64,000 nt of DNA, from NCBI GenBank assembly GCA_964388275.1, contig CAYLZD010000020.1, forward strand, positions 11,120 through 75,119. Reading direction: 5' to 3'. The stretch comes from JARYLZ01 sp964388275. Lineage in GTDB: Bacteria; Bacteroidota; Ignavibacteria; SZUA-365. Below, in pieces: positions 37,544 to 46,124 of the stretch (the first letter of the stretch is position 1; every line of letters starts with the position of its first letter). The notes beneath the pieces were generated by a model. It was not told where the DNA came from. It saw only the letters and a list, made by a program, of their open reading frames with translations, and did not search any database. The position numbers and the translations under genes are program-made.

Positions 37544-38242
37544 ATGATACTTACGAAATACGGGCTCGACGTGGCAGTGCCGATCCTCGTCGTCTCCCTG
37601 GTGATGATAGCGGGAGCGTTTTTCATAACAAGCCTGCCGTTCAAGATCATATTTATTGCTCTTGGAGCCGCCATTTTCCTTTTCACCGCCAATTTTTTCC
37701 GCGATCCCGAGAGGCTGACCCCGCCGGATGAAAATGCGGTCGTTTCGCCCGCCGACGGCAAAGTCGTGTCGATCTCGGATGTGGAAGAGCCGGTTTTCAT
37801 TGGCGGAAAGGCGAGGCAGGTGTGCATATTCATGTCACCGTTCGATGTGCACGTCAACCGTTTCCCGTCGACCGGCCGCGTGGGGTACTTCAGGCATATC
37901 GACGGCGCGTATACCGTGGCTTTCGCCGAGAAGTCCTCCGAGGTCAACGAGCGCACGCTGATTGGGCTGGAGACGGCGCACGGTCGCCTGCTGTTCAAGC
38001 AGATAGCCGGCTTCGTTGCCCGCAGAATCGTGTGCAAGCTCAATGTGGGTGACAAAGCCGTCGCCGGCGAGCGTTTCGGCATGATAAGGTTCGGATCGCG
38101 CGTGGATGTGCTCATGCCACCCGGCGTGGAAGTCGAAGTGTCGATTGGCCAGCGCGTCAAGGCGGGGGAAACCGTGATCGCGCATTTTTCGAAGCCGGGC
38201 GCCGCGAAGGCAATTACGGACAGCGAAGGATCGACTCGGTGA
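37544..38242 (+). CDS. psd: Phosphatidylserine decarboxylase proenzyme
   Basis: Forms phosphatidylethanolamine at the membrane. The 232-residue proenzyme belongs to the short Psd-A type. Two hydrophobic segments (about 10-28 and 34-50) anchor it; conserved blocks are FRDPER, VVSPADGKVV at 67-76 and FMSPFDVHVNR at 97-107. The self-cleavage site is RFGSR with S185, which becomes the pyruvoyl group; short-type enzymes have GSR or GSS here rather than the LGST of Escherichia coli. Its stop overlaps the start of pssA by four bases (GTGA), so substrate-forming and substrate-using enzymes are translationally coupled. Confidence 0.93.
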   Translation: MILTKYGLDVAVPILVVSLVMIAGAFFITSLPFKIIFIALGAAIFLFTANFFRDPERLTPPDENAVVSPADGKVVSISDVEEPVFIGGKARQVCIFMSPFDVHVNRFPSTGRVGYFRHIDGAYTVAFAEKSSEVNERTLIGLETAHGRLLFKQIAGFVARRIVCKLNVGDKAVAGERFGMIRFGSRVDVLMPPGVEVEVSIGQRVKAGETVIAHFSKPGAAKAITDSEGSTR

Positions 38243-39030
38243 GAATCCGACTCAGCCGATCGATCATTCCGAACCTTTTCACGGTTCTGAACATATACTT
38301 CGGCTTTTTGTGCATCGTGTACGCGTTTCATGGGCGTTACATGCTGGCGGGAATGTACGTGATATTGTCGGCGCTTTGCGACACGCTCGACGGCATCATG
38401 GCGCGACTGACGCATTCGGCCAGCGAGTTCGGCGTGGAATTGGATTCGCTCGCAGATGTGGTCAGCTTCGGCGCCGCGCCGTCCGTTCTCGTTTACCAGC
38501 TTTTCCTCCGCGATCTCGGCCCCTTCGGCATGTTGCTGGCCGCCGCTCAGCTCATCTTCGGCGCCCTCAGATTAGCGCGTTTCAACGTGCAGCTGACGGG
38601 TCTTCACAAGGAGTATTTTACCGGAGTGCCCATACCCCTGTCGGCTCTGACGATCGTTTCCTTCATGTTCTTCTTCACCCCGGCAGCGATAGATCCCGCG
38701 TCCGCGTCCGATCCGACCCTGCGCCACGTGTTCATCGGAGTGATAATTTCCTGCGGACTTCTGATGGTCAGCACCTTGCGCTATCCGGTGCTCCCGAAGC
38801 CCGGTTTGCGAATGTTGCGTGAACATCCGATCCGCGCATTGATTTTTCTTGCCGCCGCCGCCGCTGCCGCGGTGTTTCAGGAGAAGGCGCTGTTTCCGAT
38901 ATTCGCCGCGATCGTGCTGTCGGGCATTGTGAGAGCCGCGGTGGTGCGCATCGGCGGCGGCGCCCGTCGCAGACACTCCCAGAAGGAGAGCGAGGCGGGC
39001 AGCCCTGTACCTCTTGACACCAATCCTTGA
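38239..39030 (+). CDS. pssA: CDP-diacylglycerol-serine O-phosphatidyltransferase
   Basis: Makes phosphatidylserine from CDP-diacylglycerol and serine. The 263-residue polytopic membrane protein has the CDP-alcohol phosphotransferase signature DG-x2-AR-x8-G-x3-D-x3-D at about residues 50-75 (DGIMAR, FGVELDSLAD). IIPNLFTVLNIYFGF is the usual first helix. The start is GTG at 38239, inside the psd stop. The C-terminal tail (GGGARRRHSQKE) is basic and probably cytoplasmic. The psd-pssA pair is a common unit; here it is inserted between purine genes. Confidence 0.94.
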   Translation: MRIRLSRSIIPNLFTVLNIYFGFLCIVYAFHGRYMLAGMYVILSALCDTLDGIMARLTHSASEFGVELDSLADVVSFGAAPSVLVYQLFLRDLGPFGMLLAAAQLIFGALRLARFNVQLTGLHKEYFTGVPIPLSALTIVSFMFFFTPAAIDPASASDPTLRHVFIGVIISCGLLMVSTLRYPVLPKPGLRMLREHPIRALIFLAAAAAAAVFQEKALFPIFAAIVLSGIVRAAVVRIGGGARRRHSQKESEAGSPVPLDTNP

Positions 39031-39038
39031 GGATTCAT

Positions 39039-39296
39039 ATGCTCTTTCAAGCTTCCGTCACAGTCACGCGCCGGCCAACGATACTCGATCCGGAAGGCAA
39101 GGCCATCGAACACGCGCTGCATGAGCTCGGATTGAATTCATTGTCGCAGGTCCGTGTCGGCAAGCGAATCGACACACGGGTGGAAGCGGCTGACGAGGCG
39201 GAAGCGCGCGCCGCGCTCGTAGAATCGTGCAGAAAACTGTTGGCAAATCCGGTGATGGACGACTTCGTCATCGAGTTGACGCCCGTGGAGGCCTGA
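39039..39296 (+). CDS. purS: FGAM synthase subunit PurS
   Basis: An 85-residue small subunit that docks PurQ on PurL in the formylglycinamide ribonucleotide amidotransferase complex. The motif TRRPTILDPEGKAIEHALHE and the later RVGKRIDTRV match the family. ATG 39039 follows GAGG at 39029-39032; a TTG at 39027 is less likely. purQ starts one base after its stop. PurL is not in the window. Confidence 0.93.
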   Translation: MLFQASVTVTRRPTILDPEGKAIEHALHELGLNSLSQVRVGKRIDTRVEAADEAEARAALVESCRKLLANPVMDDFVIELTPVEA

Positions 39297-39297
39297 C

Positions 39298-40026
39298 ATG
39301 CGACCTGTCCGTTTCGGAGTCGTCGTATTCCCCGGTTCCAACTGCGATCACGACGCCTATCACGCCGCGAAGCACGCGCTGGGCCAGGACGCGGAATTCC
39401 TCTGGCACAGGGATGTATCGCTTCGAGAAAGCGATGTCGTGATTTTGCCGGGCGGATTCTCATACGGCGACTATCTCCGCTGCGGTTCGATAGCGCGCTT
39501 CTCGCCCATAATGAAAGAAGTCATACGATTCGCAGAAGACGGCGGCTACGTCCTGGGCATCTGCAACGGTTTTCAGATTCTGTGCGAGTCGGGTTTGCTG
39601 CCCGGCGCGCTCCTGAGAAACGCGTCGCTGCGTTTCGTCTGCCGCCGAGTGCATCTCCGCGCGGAAAATCCCCGAACGGCCTTCACACGCGCGCTGTCTC
39701 CCGGCCGTGTCCTCTCGATTCCCATTGCGCATGGAGAGGGAAATTACTATACTGACACCGATACACTGGCCGAATTGAACACCCGCGGCCAGGTGCTTTT
39801 CCGTTATTGCGACGCGGAGGGCCGAGTCACCGGCGAGGCGAATCCGAACGGCTCCTGCGAGAATATAGCAGGGATAATGAACCGGCGGGGCAATGTCGTG
39901 GGCATGATGCCGCATCCGGAACGAAGCATGGAAACCATTTTGGGTTCGGTGGATGGAAAAGGAATATTTCAGTCAATGATCGACACGATCACAGGCGTCA
40001 TTCAGAACGCCAAAGGCAAGGAGTGA
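39298..40026 (+). CDS. purQ: FGAM synthase glutaminase subunit PurQ
   Basis: Glutamine amidotransferase class I subunit that supplies ammonia to PurL. The 242-residue protein shows FPGSNCDHDAY near the N-terminus, PGGFSYGDYLRCG at 51-63, the catalytic cysteine C89 in LGICNGFQIL, and MMPHPERSME with the catalytic histidine and glutamate at about 213-222. Length and order fit the PurS-PurQ-PurL three-part system of Bacillus and Bacteroidota-like bacteria, rather than the fused enzyme of gammaproteobacteria. Confidence 0.95.
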   Translation: MRPVRFGVVVFPGSNCDHDAYHAAKHALGQDAEFLWHRDVSLRESDVVILPGGFSYGDYLRCGSIARFSPIMKEVIRFAEDGGYVLGICNGFQILCESGLLPGALLRNASLRFVCRRVHLRAENPRTAFTRALSPGRVLSIPIAHGEGNYYTDTDTLAELNTRGQVLFRYCDAEGRVTGEANPNGSCENIAGIMNRRGNVVGMMPHPERSMETILGSVDGKGIFQSMIDTITGVIQNAKGKE

Positions 40027-40030
40027 CATC

Positions 40031-40225
40031 ATGTTCGGAAATATAGGCACAGGCGAAATAATTCTCCTCCTGGTCATCGTTCTGGTGTTCTTCGGCGCCA
40101 GGAAAATTCCGGAACTGGCGCAGGGTCTCGGGAAAGGGCTCAGGGAATTTCGCAAAGCGACGAAGGATATCCAGGATGACATCTCGCTGGAAGACAGAAA
40201 AATCGAAGAGAAGAAACAGAACTGA
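40031..40225 (+). CDS. tatA: Twin-arginine translocase subunit TatA
   Basis: A 64-residue pore subunit of the Tat export system. A single helix (GEIILLLVIVLVFFGARKIPEL in two parts, residues 8-29) is followed by the amphipathic helix with the FGARKIPEL hinge and GLGKGLREFRKA, then an acidic-basic tail. It follows purQ after only four bases. TatC is not in the window. Confidence 0.95.
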   Translation: MFGNIGTGEIILLLVIVLVFFGARKIPELAQGLGKGLREFRKATKDIQDDISLEDRKIEEKKQN

Positions 40226-40285
40226 GAAATTCCCGTTCCGGCCGGGATTCCGGATAATCGCGCCTGAAGCGGGATTCAAACGCTG

Positions 40286-41701
40286 ATGACTTACTCATCC
40301 GCGCGCGCCGCGCTGTTTGCAGGCGAGACCAGCTGCAGACGCCTGGTCACGGACGCGCTTGAGACAGCGGGCGCATCCCGGCAGTTCAACGCCTTCCTCG
40401 AACTCTATGAAGACGCTCTCGACGAGGCCGAAAAGATAGACGCCAGAATCGCCGCCGGGAGAGGCGGGCCGTTGGCCGGTCTGACCGTCGCGGTCAAGGA
40501 CAACATGTGCCGCCGCGGCAAACGTCTTTCCTGCGGGTCGCGCATACTCGAGGGCTTCACTTCGGTATACGATGCAACGGCCCTGCGCCGGCTTCTGGAG
40601 GCCGATGCGATCCTGATCGGGCGCACGAACATGGATGAATTCGCGATGGGATCCTCCAACGAGAACTCGGCGTTCGGGCCGGTCCTGAATCCCGCGGATC
40701 CTGAACGCGTCCCCGGCGGTTCGAGCGGGGGATCTGCAGTGGCGGTGGCCTCCGGCGCGGTCATGGCGGCGCTCGGCTCCGACACGGGGGGCTCGGTGCG
40801 GCAACCGGCCGCATTCACCGGCGTCGTCGGATTGAAACCCGGCTACGGTAGAATATCCAGGCACGGGCTGGTCGCTTTCGCTTCCTCGCTCGATCAGATC
40901 GGAATTTTCTCCTCGAACGTGGAGGACGCCGCCCGAGTGCTCTCGGTCATTGCGGGCCATGATCCGCGCGACTCCACGAGCGACACTGCGCCTTCGGAGG
41001 ACTACACGGCACGCTTGACGGAGCCGATAAAGGGGCTCCGGGTGGGGATACCAGGCGAGTTCCTCCCGCCCGAGCTCGAAGAGGGCCCACGCGCCGCTGT
41101 GGACAGGGCCGCGGCCGCGTTTCACCGGATCGATGCGGGGGTGGTTCCGGTGTCGCTGCCCCATTCCTGCTATACGATTCCAACATACGCCATCATAGCC
41201 ACCGCAGAGGCCTCCTCCAATCTGGCCCGCTTCGACGGCATACGGTACGGTTTGCGCCGCGCCGGGGATTCCCACGGCGAAACCAATATCCGGACACGTT
41301 CATCCGGATTTGGCGGCGAAGTCAAGCGGCGCATAATGCTCGGCGCATACGTCCTTTCGGCAGGATACGTGGACGCCTATTATCGCAGGGCCCAGAAGGT
41401 GAGGACGTTGATCGCGAGGGATTTCGAGGAGGCGTTCCGCGGCGCGGACCTTCTAATGACCCCGACCACGCCGGGCACCGCCTTCAGGCTGGGGGAACGC
41501 GTCCGGGATCCGCTGAAAATGTATCTTTCCGACCTTTTCACCGCGTCCGCCAATCTCGCCGGCTTGCCCGCGATGCATGTGCCTGCCGGCCGCGACGCGG
41601 AAGGACTGCCCGTCGGAGTTCAACTGATCGCTCCGGAAAGAAACGAGGCGCTGATGCTGCGCGCCGCCGCAACTCTGGAGCGGGAACTGCAAGATGTGTG
41701 A
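40286..41701 (+). CDS. gatA: Aspartyl/glutamyl-tRNA amidotransferase subunit A
   Basis: An amidase-signature enzyme, 471 residues, that releases ammonia from glutamine to convert misacylated Glu-tRNA(Gln) or Asp-tRNA(Asn). The catalytic triad is K71 in VAVKDN, S146 in GGSSGGSA and the nucleophile S170 in DTGGSVRQPAAF. The last motif in this exact form is typical of GatA rather than general amidases. YGRISRHGLVAFASSLDQIG is another GatA block. GatB and GatC are not nearby, which is frequent. The stop overlaps the next start by eight bases. Confidence 0.93.
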   Translation: MTYSSARAALFAGETSCRRLVTDALETAGASRQFNAFLELYEDALDEAEKIDARIAAGRGGPLAGLTVAVKDNMCRRGKRLSCGSRILEGFTSVYDATALRRLLEADAILIGRTNMDEFAMGSSNENSAFGPVLNPADPERVPGGSSGGSAVAVASGAVMAALGSDTGGSVRQPAAFTGVVGLKPGYGRISRHGLVAFASSLDQIGIFSSNVEDAARVLSVIAGHDPRDSTSDTAPSEDYTARLTEPIKGLRVGIPGEFLPPELEEGPRAAVDRAAAAFHRIDAGVVPVSLPHSCYTIPTYAIIATAEASSNLARFDGIRYGLRRAGDSHGETNIRTRSSGFGGEVKRRIMLGAYVLSAGYVDAYYRRAQKVRTLIARDFEEAFRGADLLMTPTTPGTAFRLGERVRDPLKMYLSDLFTASANLAGLPAMHVPAGRDAEGLPVGVQLIAPERNEALMLRAAATLERELQDV

Positions 41702-42467
41702 TCGCGATTCGACAGGCGCGCGGATGAAGGCGGAATCGGATCGGAGCGAGCAGCCGGCGCCGATGCTGAGGATTTACTGCGATTTCGACGGGACTGCGAC
41801 GCCCGTGGATGTGGGCGACGAATTTTTCCCTCGCTTCGCCGGACCGGAAGCTCTCGAAGTCAACCGGCTGTACCGAGACGGCAGCATTTCGGGCCGCGAG
41901 GCCTTCTCACGGTACGCGGACATGCTGGAGGGCGTGGACGAGGAATCGATCGAGCTGTTCTCCATAGGATATTCCCTGCGGCCTTCCTTCATTCCTTTCG
42001 TCGAATGGGCCGGCAGAGCGGGAATTTCGCTCATGATCCTGAGTGACGGACTCGACGCGTATATCGAACCGATACTCAGGGATTCGGGTGTTTCTATCCC
42101 GGTCAGAACGAACCAACTGAAGATTCGCAAAGACTCCGCCTGCAGAATCGTTCATCCGTACAGCGACGAGAATTGCGCCGCCTGCGGAACCTGCAAGAGA
42201 AACGTCATGCTCTGCGGCGCGGCGGATCGCGACATCATCGTGCTCATCGGAGACGGGATGTCGGATTTCTGTCCCGCCGGATACGCCGACATCGTGTTCG
42301 CGACCGGCGAACTGGTGGATTACTGCCGGCGGCAGAACATCAGTTACCGCCGTTTCGAAACGTTCGACGATGTGCGGCGGGATCTTTGCGGCATGCTGCA
42401 ACGCGGGAAAATGCGCCGTCCCCGGCAGGCGTTACAGGCCCGCGAGCTGGTGTGGCGGAGCGGATGA
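41694..42467 (+). CDS. HAD-IB phosphatase, MtnX-like
   Basis: A HAD-superfamily phosphatase of 257 residues. The nucleophile motif is YCDFDGTAT at about 29-37, motif II is ILSDG and motif IV is LIGDGMSDF. A cysteine cluster, CAACGTCKRN, occurs at the place where MtnX-type enzymes carry it, and may bind zinc. MtnX works in methionine salvage, but no other salvage gene is present, and relatives act as phosphoserine phosphatases, so the substrate is uncertain. The start is taken at 41694, overlapping gatA by eight bases; ATG codons at 41724 and 41763 would also keep the core. Confidence 0.8.
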   Translation: MCDRDSTGARMKAESDRSEQPAPMLRIYCDFDGTATPVDVGDEFFPRFAGPEALEVNRLYRDGSISGREAFSRYADMLEGVDEESIELFSIGYSLRPSFIPFVEWAGRAGISLMILSDGLDAYIEPILRDSGVSIPVRTNQLKIRKDSACRIVHPYSDENCAACGTCKRNVMLCGAADRDIIVLIGDGMSDFCPAGYADIVFATGELVDYCRRQNISYRRFETFDDVRRDLCGMLQRGKMRRPRQALQARELVWRSG

Positions 42468-42501
42468 AAGCCCTGAAGACGCCGGAACAGAAACAGCCGC
42501 A

Positions 42502-43530
42502 ATGCAAACCACAACCATAGACGCGCCCCAACGCGATCCTTCGCTCAGACCGGGGCAGATAATCAAGCACCTCGCCTTATTGCTGTTGACCTTGCTCACC
42601 ACGCTCGTAGCGGGCATGCTGTGGCAGAACGTCAGGGATCTGACCCAAATCGGTCTGGGACTTCCGTACGCTCTCAGCCTTTTATTCATATTGTCCTGTC
42701 ACGAATTCGGACATTACTTCGCCGCGAGACGTCACAAGGTCTCGGTGACGCTTCCGTATTTCATACCGCTGCCCCCGATCGACATTATAAGCTTCGGAAC
42801 GCTCGGCGCCGTCATCAGAACAAGGCAGCGCATCGACAATCCAAAATCGCTTTTTGATATCGGAATCGCTGGACCGATAGCCGGCTTCATTGCCAGCATG
42901 GTGGTGCTCGCAGTCGGGTTCATGAGTCTTCCCGGACCCGAGTTCATCCTCTCGATTCATCCGGATTTCGACTTCGCGATCAATACGATACCCGGCATAC
43001 CGCCGGGCATGACGCTGACGTTCGGAAGGCCCTTGCTCTACGGAGTATTTGAACATCTCTTCGCTCCGGCAGGCGCCTGGGTTCCTCCAATGTGGGAAAT
43101 GTATCACTATCCTCTGCTGATGACGGGATGGTTCGGCCTTTTCGTTACCGCCATGAATCTTCTGCCTGTGGGCCAGCTCGACGGCGGTCACATACTCTTC
43201 GCACTCAATCAGCGCATGCATCGCCGGATCGCCAGAGTGGTCGTTTTTTTTCTGCTTTTTTTCGGATTGATGGGCTTGCTGCCGGATCTTTTGCATTTTA
43301 CCGGCCAGGAAATAATTGCAATCGAGTTGCTTGAATTATTTGCAAATTACAGGGCTCTTTTCTGGCCCGGGTGGTTGTTCTGGCTTTTTATAATCTTATT
43401 TTTTATTAAGATCGATCATCCGGAGATCAGAATAAACGAAGAACCGGGGCAGCGAAGAATCCTGCTCGGGATCGTCGCCATGCTGATTTTCGTCTTATCG
43501 ATAGCTCCGGCGCCTCTATTTTTCCAGTAA
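42502..43530 (+). CDS. M50 family site-2-type membrane metalloprotease
   Basis: A 342-residue polytopic membrane protein. The zinc motif HEFGH is at residues 67-71 within the second hydrophobic segment, and the third zinc ligand lies in the NLLPVGQLDGGH segment near 215-226. Six or more hydrophobic stretches are visible. Unlike RseP at the left edge it has no PDZ domain, resembling the plant EGY or Bacteroidota PDZ-less type. The first 44 codons of a longer frame (from 42370) overlap the previous gene and have no likeness to the family. Substrate unknown, perhaps an anti-sigma factor or lipoprotein remnant. Confidence 0.88.
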   Translation: MQTTTIDAPQRDPSLRPGQIIKHLALLLLTLLTTLVAGMLWQNVRDLTQIGLGLPYALSLLFILSCHEFGHYFAARRHKVSVTLPYFIPLPPIDIISFGTLGAVIRTRQRIDNPKSLFDIGIAGPIAGFIASMVVLAVGFMSLPGPEFILSIHPDFDFAINTIPGIPPGMTLTFGRPLLYGVFEHLFAPAGAWVPPMWEMYHYPLLMTGWFGLFVTAMNLLPVGQLDGGHILFALNQRMHRRIARVVVFFLLFFGLMGLLPDLLHFTGQEIIAIELLELFANYRALFWPGWLFWLFIILFFIKIDHPEIRINEEPGQRRILLGIVAMLIFVLSIAPAPLFFQ

Positions 43531-43569
43531 ATTTTTTCAGAAAAAAAGCGCAGTGGACCTATTCTGGAA

Positions 43570-43600
43570 TTGACTTTTGCATGGCTGTTGGGTATGTTTG
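43570..43600 (+). promoter_or_regulatory. Promoter of the lipoprotein operon, perfect consensus
   Basis: TTG (43570-43572), 20-base spacer, TATGTTTG (43593-43600), a full match to TAnnTTTG. The predicted transcript starts near 43607 and would carry the hairpin at 43627-43661 in its leader. Confidence 0.7.
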
Positions 43601-43626
43601 TTTTGCCTCCTTGATAGTGTGATTGT

Positions 43627-43661
43627 AAGCCGGGGCATGCATCCAAAAGGTGCCCCGGCTT
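43627..43661 (+). other. Strong hairpin, terminator or leader element
   Basis: AAGCCGGGGCA (43627-43637) pairs fully with TGCCCCGGCTT (43651-43661) over 13 bases. The tract after it is TCGTCAT, not a clean T-run. It can end the M50 transcript, but it also lies about 20 bases inside the transcript expected from the promoter at 43570-43600. Confidence 0.65.
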
Positions 43662-43693
43662 CGTCATATCAGGACACTTTATAACCGAATTGA

Positions 43694-44518
43694 ATGATAG
43701 CGTGTTTTAGATTTCTCTTCGTATTCACTGTCGCTGCGGTTTTTCTAGCATGCAGTGAAGATTCCTCCGTATCGGACCCGGCGTTTCCGGACACACCCAA
43801 GTCGTTCACCGGTTTGCGGCTGTCGGAATATGTTTACGATACGGATTCGATAGACGTGCAAGCGGGACGCGACAAGTCGCCCGCCGACAGGATCACTTTG
43901 AATATCCGGGTCGAAGCCGAAGCGGATTCGGCTGTTCAGGACGGACCGCCTGTGGTGAGCGCGCGCTGTGCGATAACACAGGACGGCAAGGACCGCACTC
44001 TCGCCGAAGCGGAACTTCAGCGGGATTCTTCGGGGAGTTTCGGCGGAGTCGTCCGGCTCGGCATTGCCCGCGGGGATGTGGGAGACTACCGCCTGACCGT
44101 GAGGGGATTCGATGCGAGAGGAAACGCGTCGCTGCCGATTCACACCAAGCTCCGCGTTCTCGCGGGCGGTAGACCGCCGTACTTCTGCGGACTCACGGCC
44201 CCGGACACGGTCGATCTGCCTGACGACGGTTTCATACTCATTCTTATCGAGGCCTGCGTGGCGGATTCAAGCGGCGCGGGAGACATCAAGCGGGTGCTGT
44301 TCAATTCCTTTCTGCCCAGCGGCACGCCGTCCAGCGGAAATCCATTCTTCATGTTCGACGACGGAAGCCATGGCGACCGCATCGCGGGCGATGGAATATA
44401 TTCCCTGAACATTCAACTCCCCTCCACGGCGCAGAAAGGCCGTTACCGTTTCGAATTCTTCGCTTACGATCTGGGCAATCTGAACGCCTTTCTTTCACAC
44501 ACGATCACAGTTCGCTGA
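43694..44518 (+). CDS. Lipoprotein with choice-of-anchor-X-like C-terminus
   Basis: A 274-residue protein with a lipobox ending at C20 (VFLAC), so it is lipid-anchored. The middle has beta-rich segments, and the last third carries FMFDDGSHGDRIAGDGIYSL followed by RYRFEFFAYDLGN, a turn also seen in the large cargo protein at 28320-31574. No enzyme motif is visible. The promoter at 43570 makes it the first gene of a set with a BNR-repeat cargo, two PorV-like barrels and perhaps a glycosyltransferase. ATG spacing of one base to the next gene supports co-transcription. Confidence 0.75.
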   Translation: MIACFRFLFVFTVAAVFLACSEDSSVSDPAFPDTPKSFTGLRLSEYVYDTDSIDVQAGRDKSPADRITLNIRVEAEADSAVQDGPPVVSARCAITQDGKDRTLAEAELQRDSSGSFGGVVRLGIARGDVGDYRLTVRGFDARGNASLPIHTKLRVLAGGRPPYFCGLTAPDTVDLPDDGFILILIEACVADSSGAGDIKRVLFNSFLPSGTPSSGNPFFMFDDGSHGDRIAGDGIYSLNIQLPSTAQKGRYRFEFFAYDLGNLNAFLSHTITVR

Positions 44519-44519
44519 C

Positions 44520-46124
44520 ATGACGACTCGGAAACGCCGTAAGTCGGCCGCCTTCATCCTCAGCATCATCCTCATCCCGTTTTCCGCAGCCGCATACGGG
44601 CAGGCTGGGCCTGAATCTTTCGGTTTGAACAAGATCGTTTCGAGCGGCGGCACGCGTCCTCTCAGCAACAGCGCCATCGACATGCTCGCGCGCGGCGACA
44701 GCATTTGGATCGCCGGGGGCAAGGGATTGGACCTCACGACGGACGGCGGCCGTTCATGGCGTCACTTGGGCGAAGAAGCGCCTTTCGATCTCGAGGACAT
44801 AGCCGCGCTGGATGCGCACGGATCCGTGATCTGGGTCTCGCTCGCGGGCTCCGAGAAACTCGACGACGGATCCACACTGCCGAAAGGACTGGGCCTCGCG
44901 GTGTCCACGGACAACGGCGCTTCCTGGACTCGGATCGAACAACCGCAGGAAGCGGTCGGCGACTCGACTTTCGAGATCATGTACGGCGCGAACCGCATAA
45001 AAGGCCTGGCGATCACGACGCCCATAAACAACATCACTTACGATATCGCGGTCACCTCCCGCGCCGTATGGACGGCGAGCTTTGCGGGAGGACTTCGAAA
45101 ATCCTCCGACGGAGGCCGCACGTTTTCACCCGTCCTGTTGCCGGGCGACAACCTGGACTCGATAAGGGACACAGATACGCTGAACTTCGAACTTTCGCCG
45201 GTCGACCGTCCGGATCTCTGGAATCAGGGCGGCACATCTAAAGGCATGCGAGGCAGTCTCAACCATCGTGTGTTCTCTCTGTATGCGGAGGATGACACGA
45301 CACTCTGGGTGGGCACGGCGGGCGGGATCAATCTCACAACGGATGAAGGGCGTTCATGGCGCAAATTCACGTATGCCAATCAGAGTTTTCCGATATCGGG
45401 AAATTTTGTGGTGGCTCTCGGAAGCAATACCATCGACGGCTCGCGACGCCTGTGGGCCTCGACGATCAACGCGCTGGAGCCGCAGGAATTCCGCTCCGTC
45501 AGCATGACCTCGGACCGGGGGGCGACCTGGACGAACGCGCTGAGGGGAGAATTCACGCATAATTTCGGATTCAAGGGTTCCGTGGTCTACGCGGCCACGA
45601 ATTCGGGCGTATTCCGTTCCGACGACGCTGGGCGTACGTGGACGCTGCACGACGTGTTCGTCGATCCGATATCGCGCAGCCGTTCCGTGGATCCGCGATG
45701 CTATTCAGCGGCCGTGCTCGGCGACACGGTCTGGGTGGCCAATGCGGACGGACTGATGACGACGGTGGATTCCCGGGATCGCTTTTTCGGATCCTCCTGG
45801 TCGCTCAAGCGCGCTGCTCGTCCTCCGGATGCGGACGGCATGGCGTATGCCTATCCGAATCCTTTCACTCCCGCGAATGACGTCTGCCGCGTGAGATACA
45901 GAACGGACGCCGCCGGCACGGTCAGCATCGACGTTTTCGATTTCGCGATGTATCCGGTGCGCGCATTGTTGAGAAACGCCGCGAGGCCTGCGGATACGGA
46001 ATTGGACGAGATCTGGGATGGAACAGACGACGGCGGGCAGCGTGTCGCCAACGGACTCTACTATATCCGGGTTCAAGCGGGAAACCGGGATGCCGCGTGG
46101 ACCAAGGTGGTGGCGCTGCAATGA
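44520..46124 (+). CDS. Secreted BNR/Asp-box repeat protein with FlgD-like C-terminus
   Basis: A 534-residue protein with signal peptide (ILSIILIPFSAAAYGQ). Six Asp-box motifs of the type S/T-x-D-x-G-x-S/T-W are seen, e.g. TDGGRSWRHL, TDNGASWTRI, TDEGRSWRKF and SDRGATWTNA, implying a beta-propeller as in sialidases and sortilins. The C-terminal 90 residues (YPNPFTPANDVC, WDGTDDGGQRVANGLYYIRV) are a FlgD-like or T9SS sorting Ig fold. No sialidase arginine triad could be assigned. Its stop overlaps the PorV-like gene by four bases, so cargo and barrel are made together. Confidence 0.82.
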   Translation: MTTRKRRKSAAFILSIILIPFSAAAYGQAGPESFGLNKIVSSGGTRPLSNSAIDMLARGDSIWIAGGKGLDLTTDGGRSWRHLGEEAPFDLEDIAALDAHGSVIWVSLAGSEKLDDGSTLPKGLGLAVSTDNGASWTRIEQPQEAVGDSTFEIMYGANRIKGLAITTPINNITYDIAVTSRAVWTASFAGGLRKSSDGGRTFSPVLLPGDNLDSIRDTDTLNFELSPVDRPDLWNQGGTSKGMRGSLNHRVFSLYAEDDTTLWVGTAGGINLTTDEGRSWRKFTYANQSFPISGNFVVALGSNTIDGSRRLWASTINALEPQEFRSVSMTSDRGATWTNALRGEFTHNFGFKGSVVYAATNSGVFRSDDAGRTWTLHDVFVDPISRSRSVDPRCYSAAVLGDTVWVANADGLMTTVDSRDRFFGSSWSLKRAARPPDADGMAYAYPNPFTPANDVCRVRYRTDAAGTVSIDVFDFAMYPVRALLRNAARPADTELDEIWDGTDDGGQRVANGLYYIRVQAGNRDAAWTKVVALQ

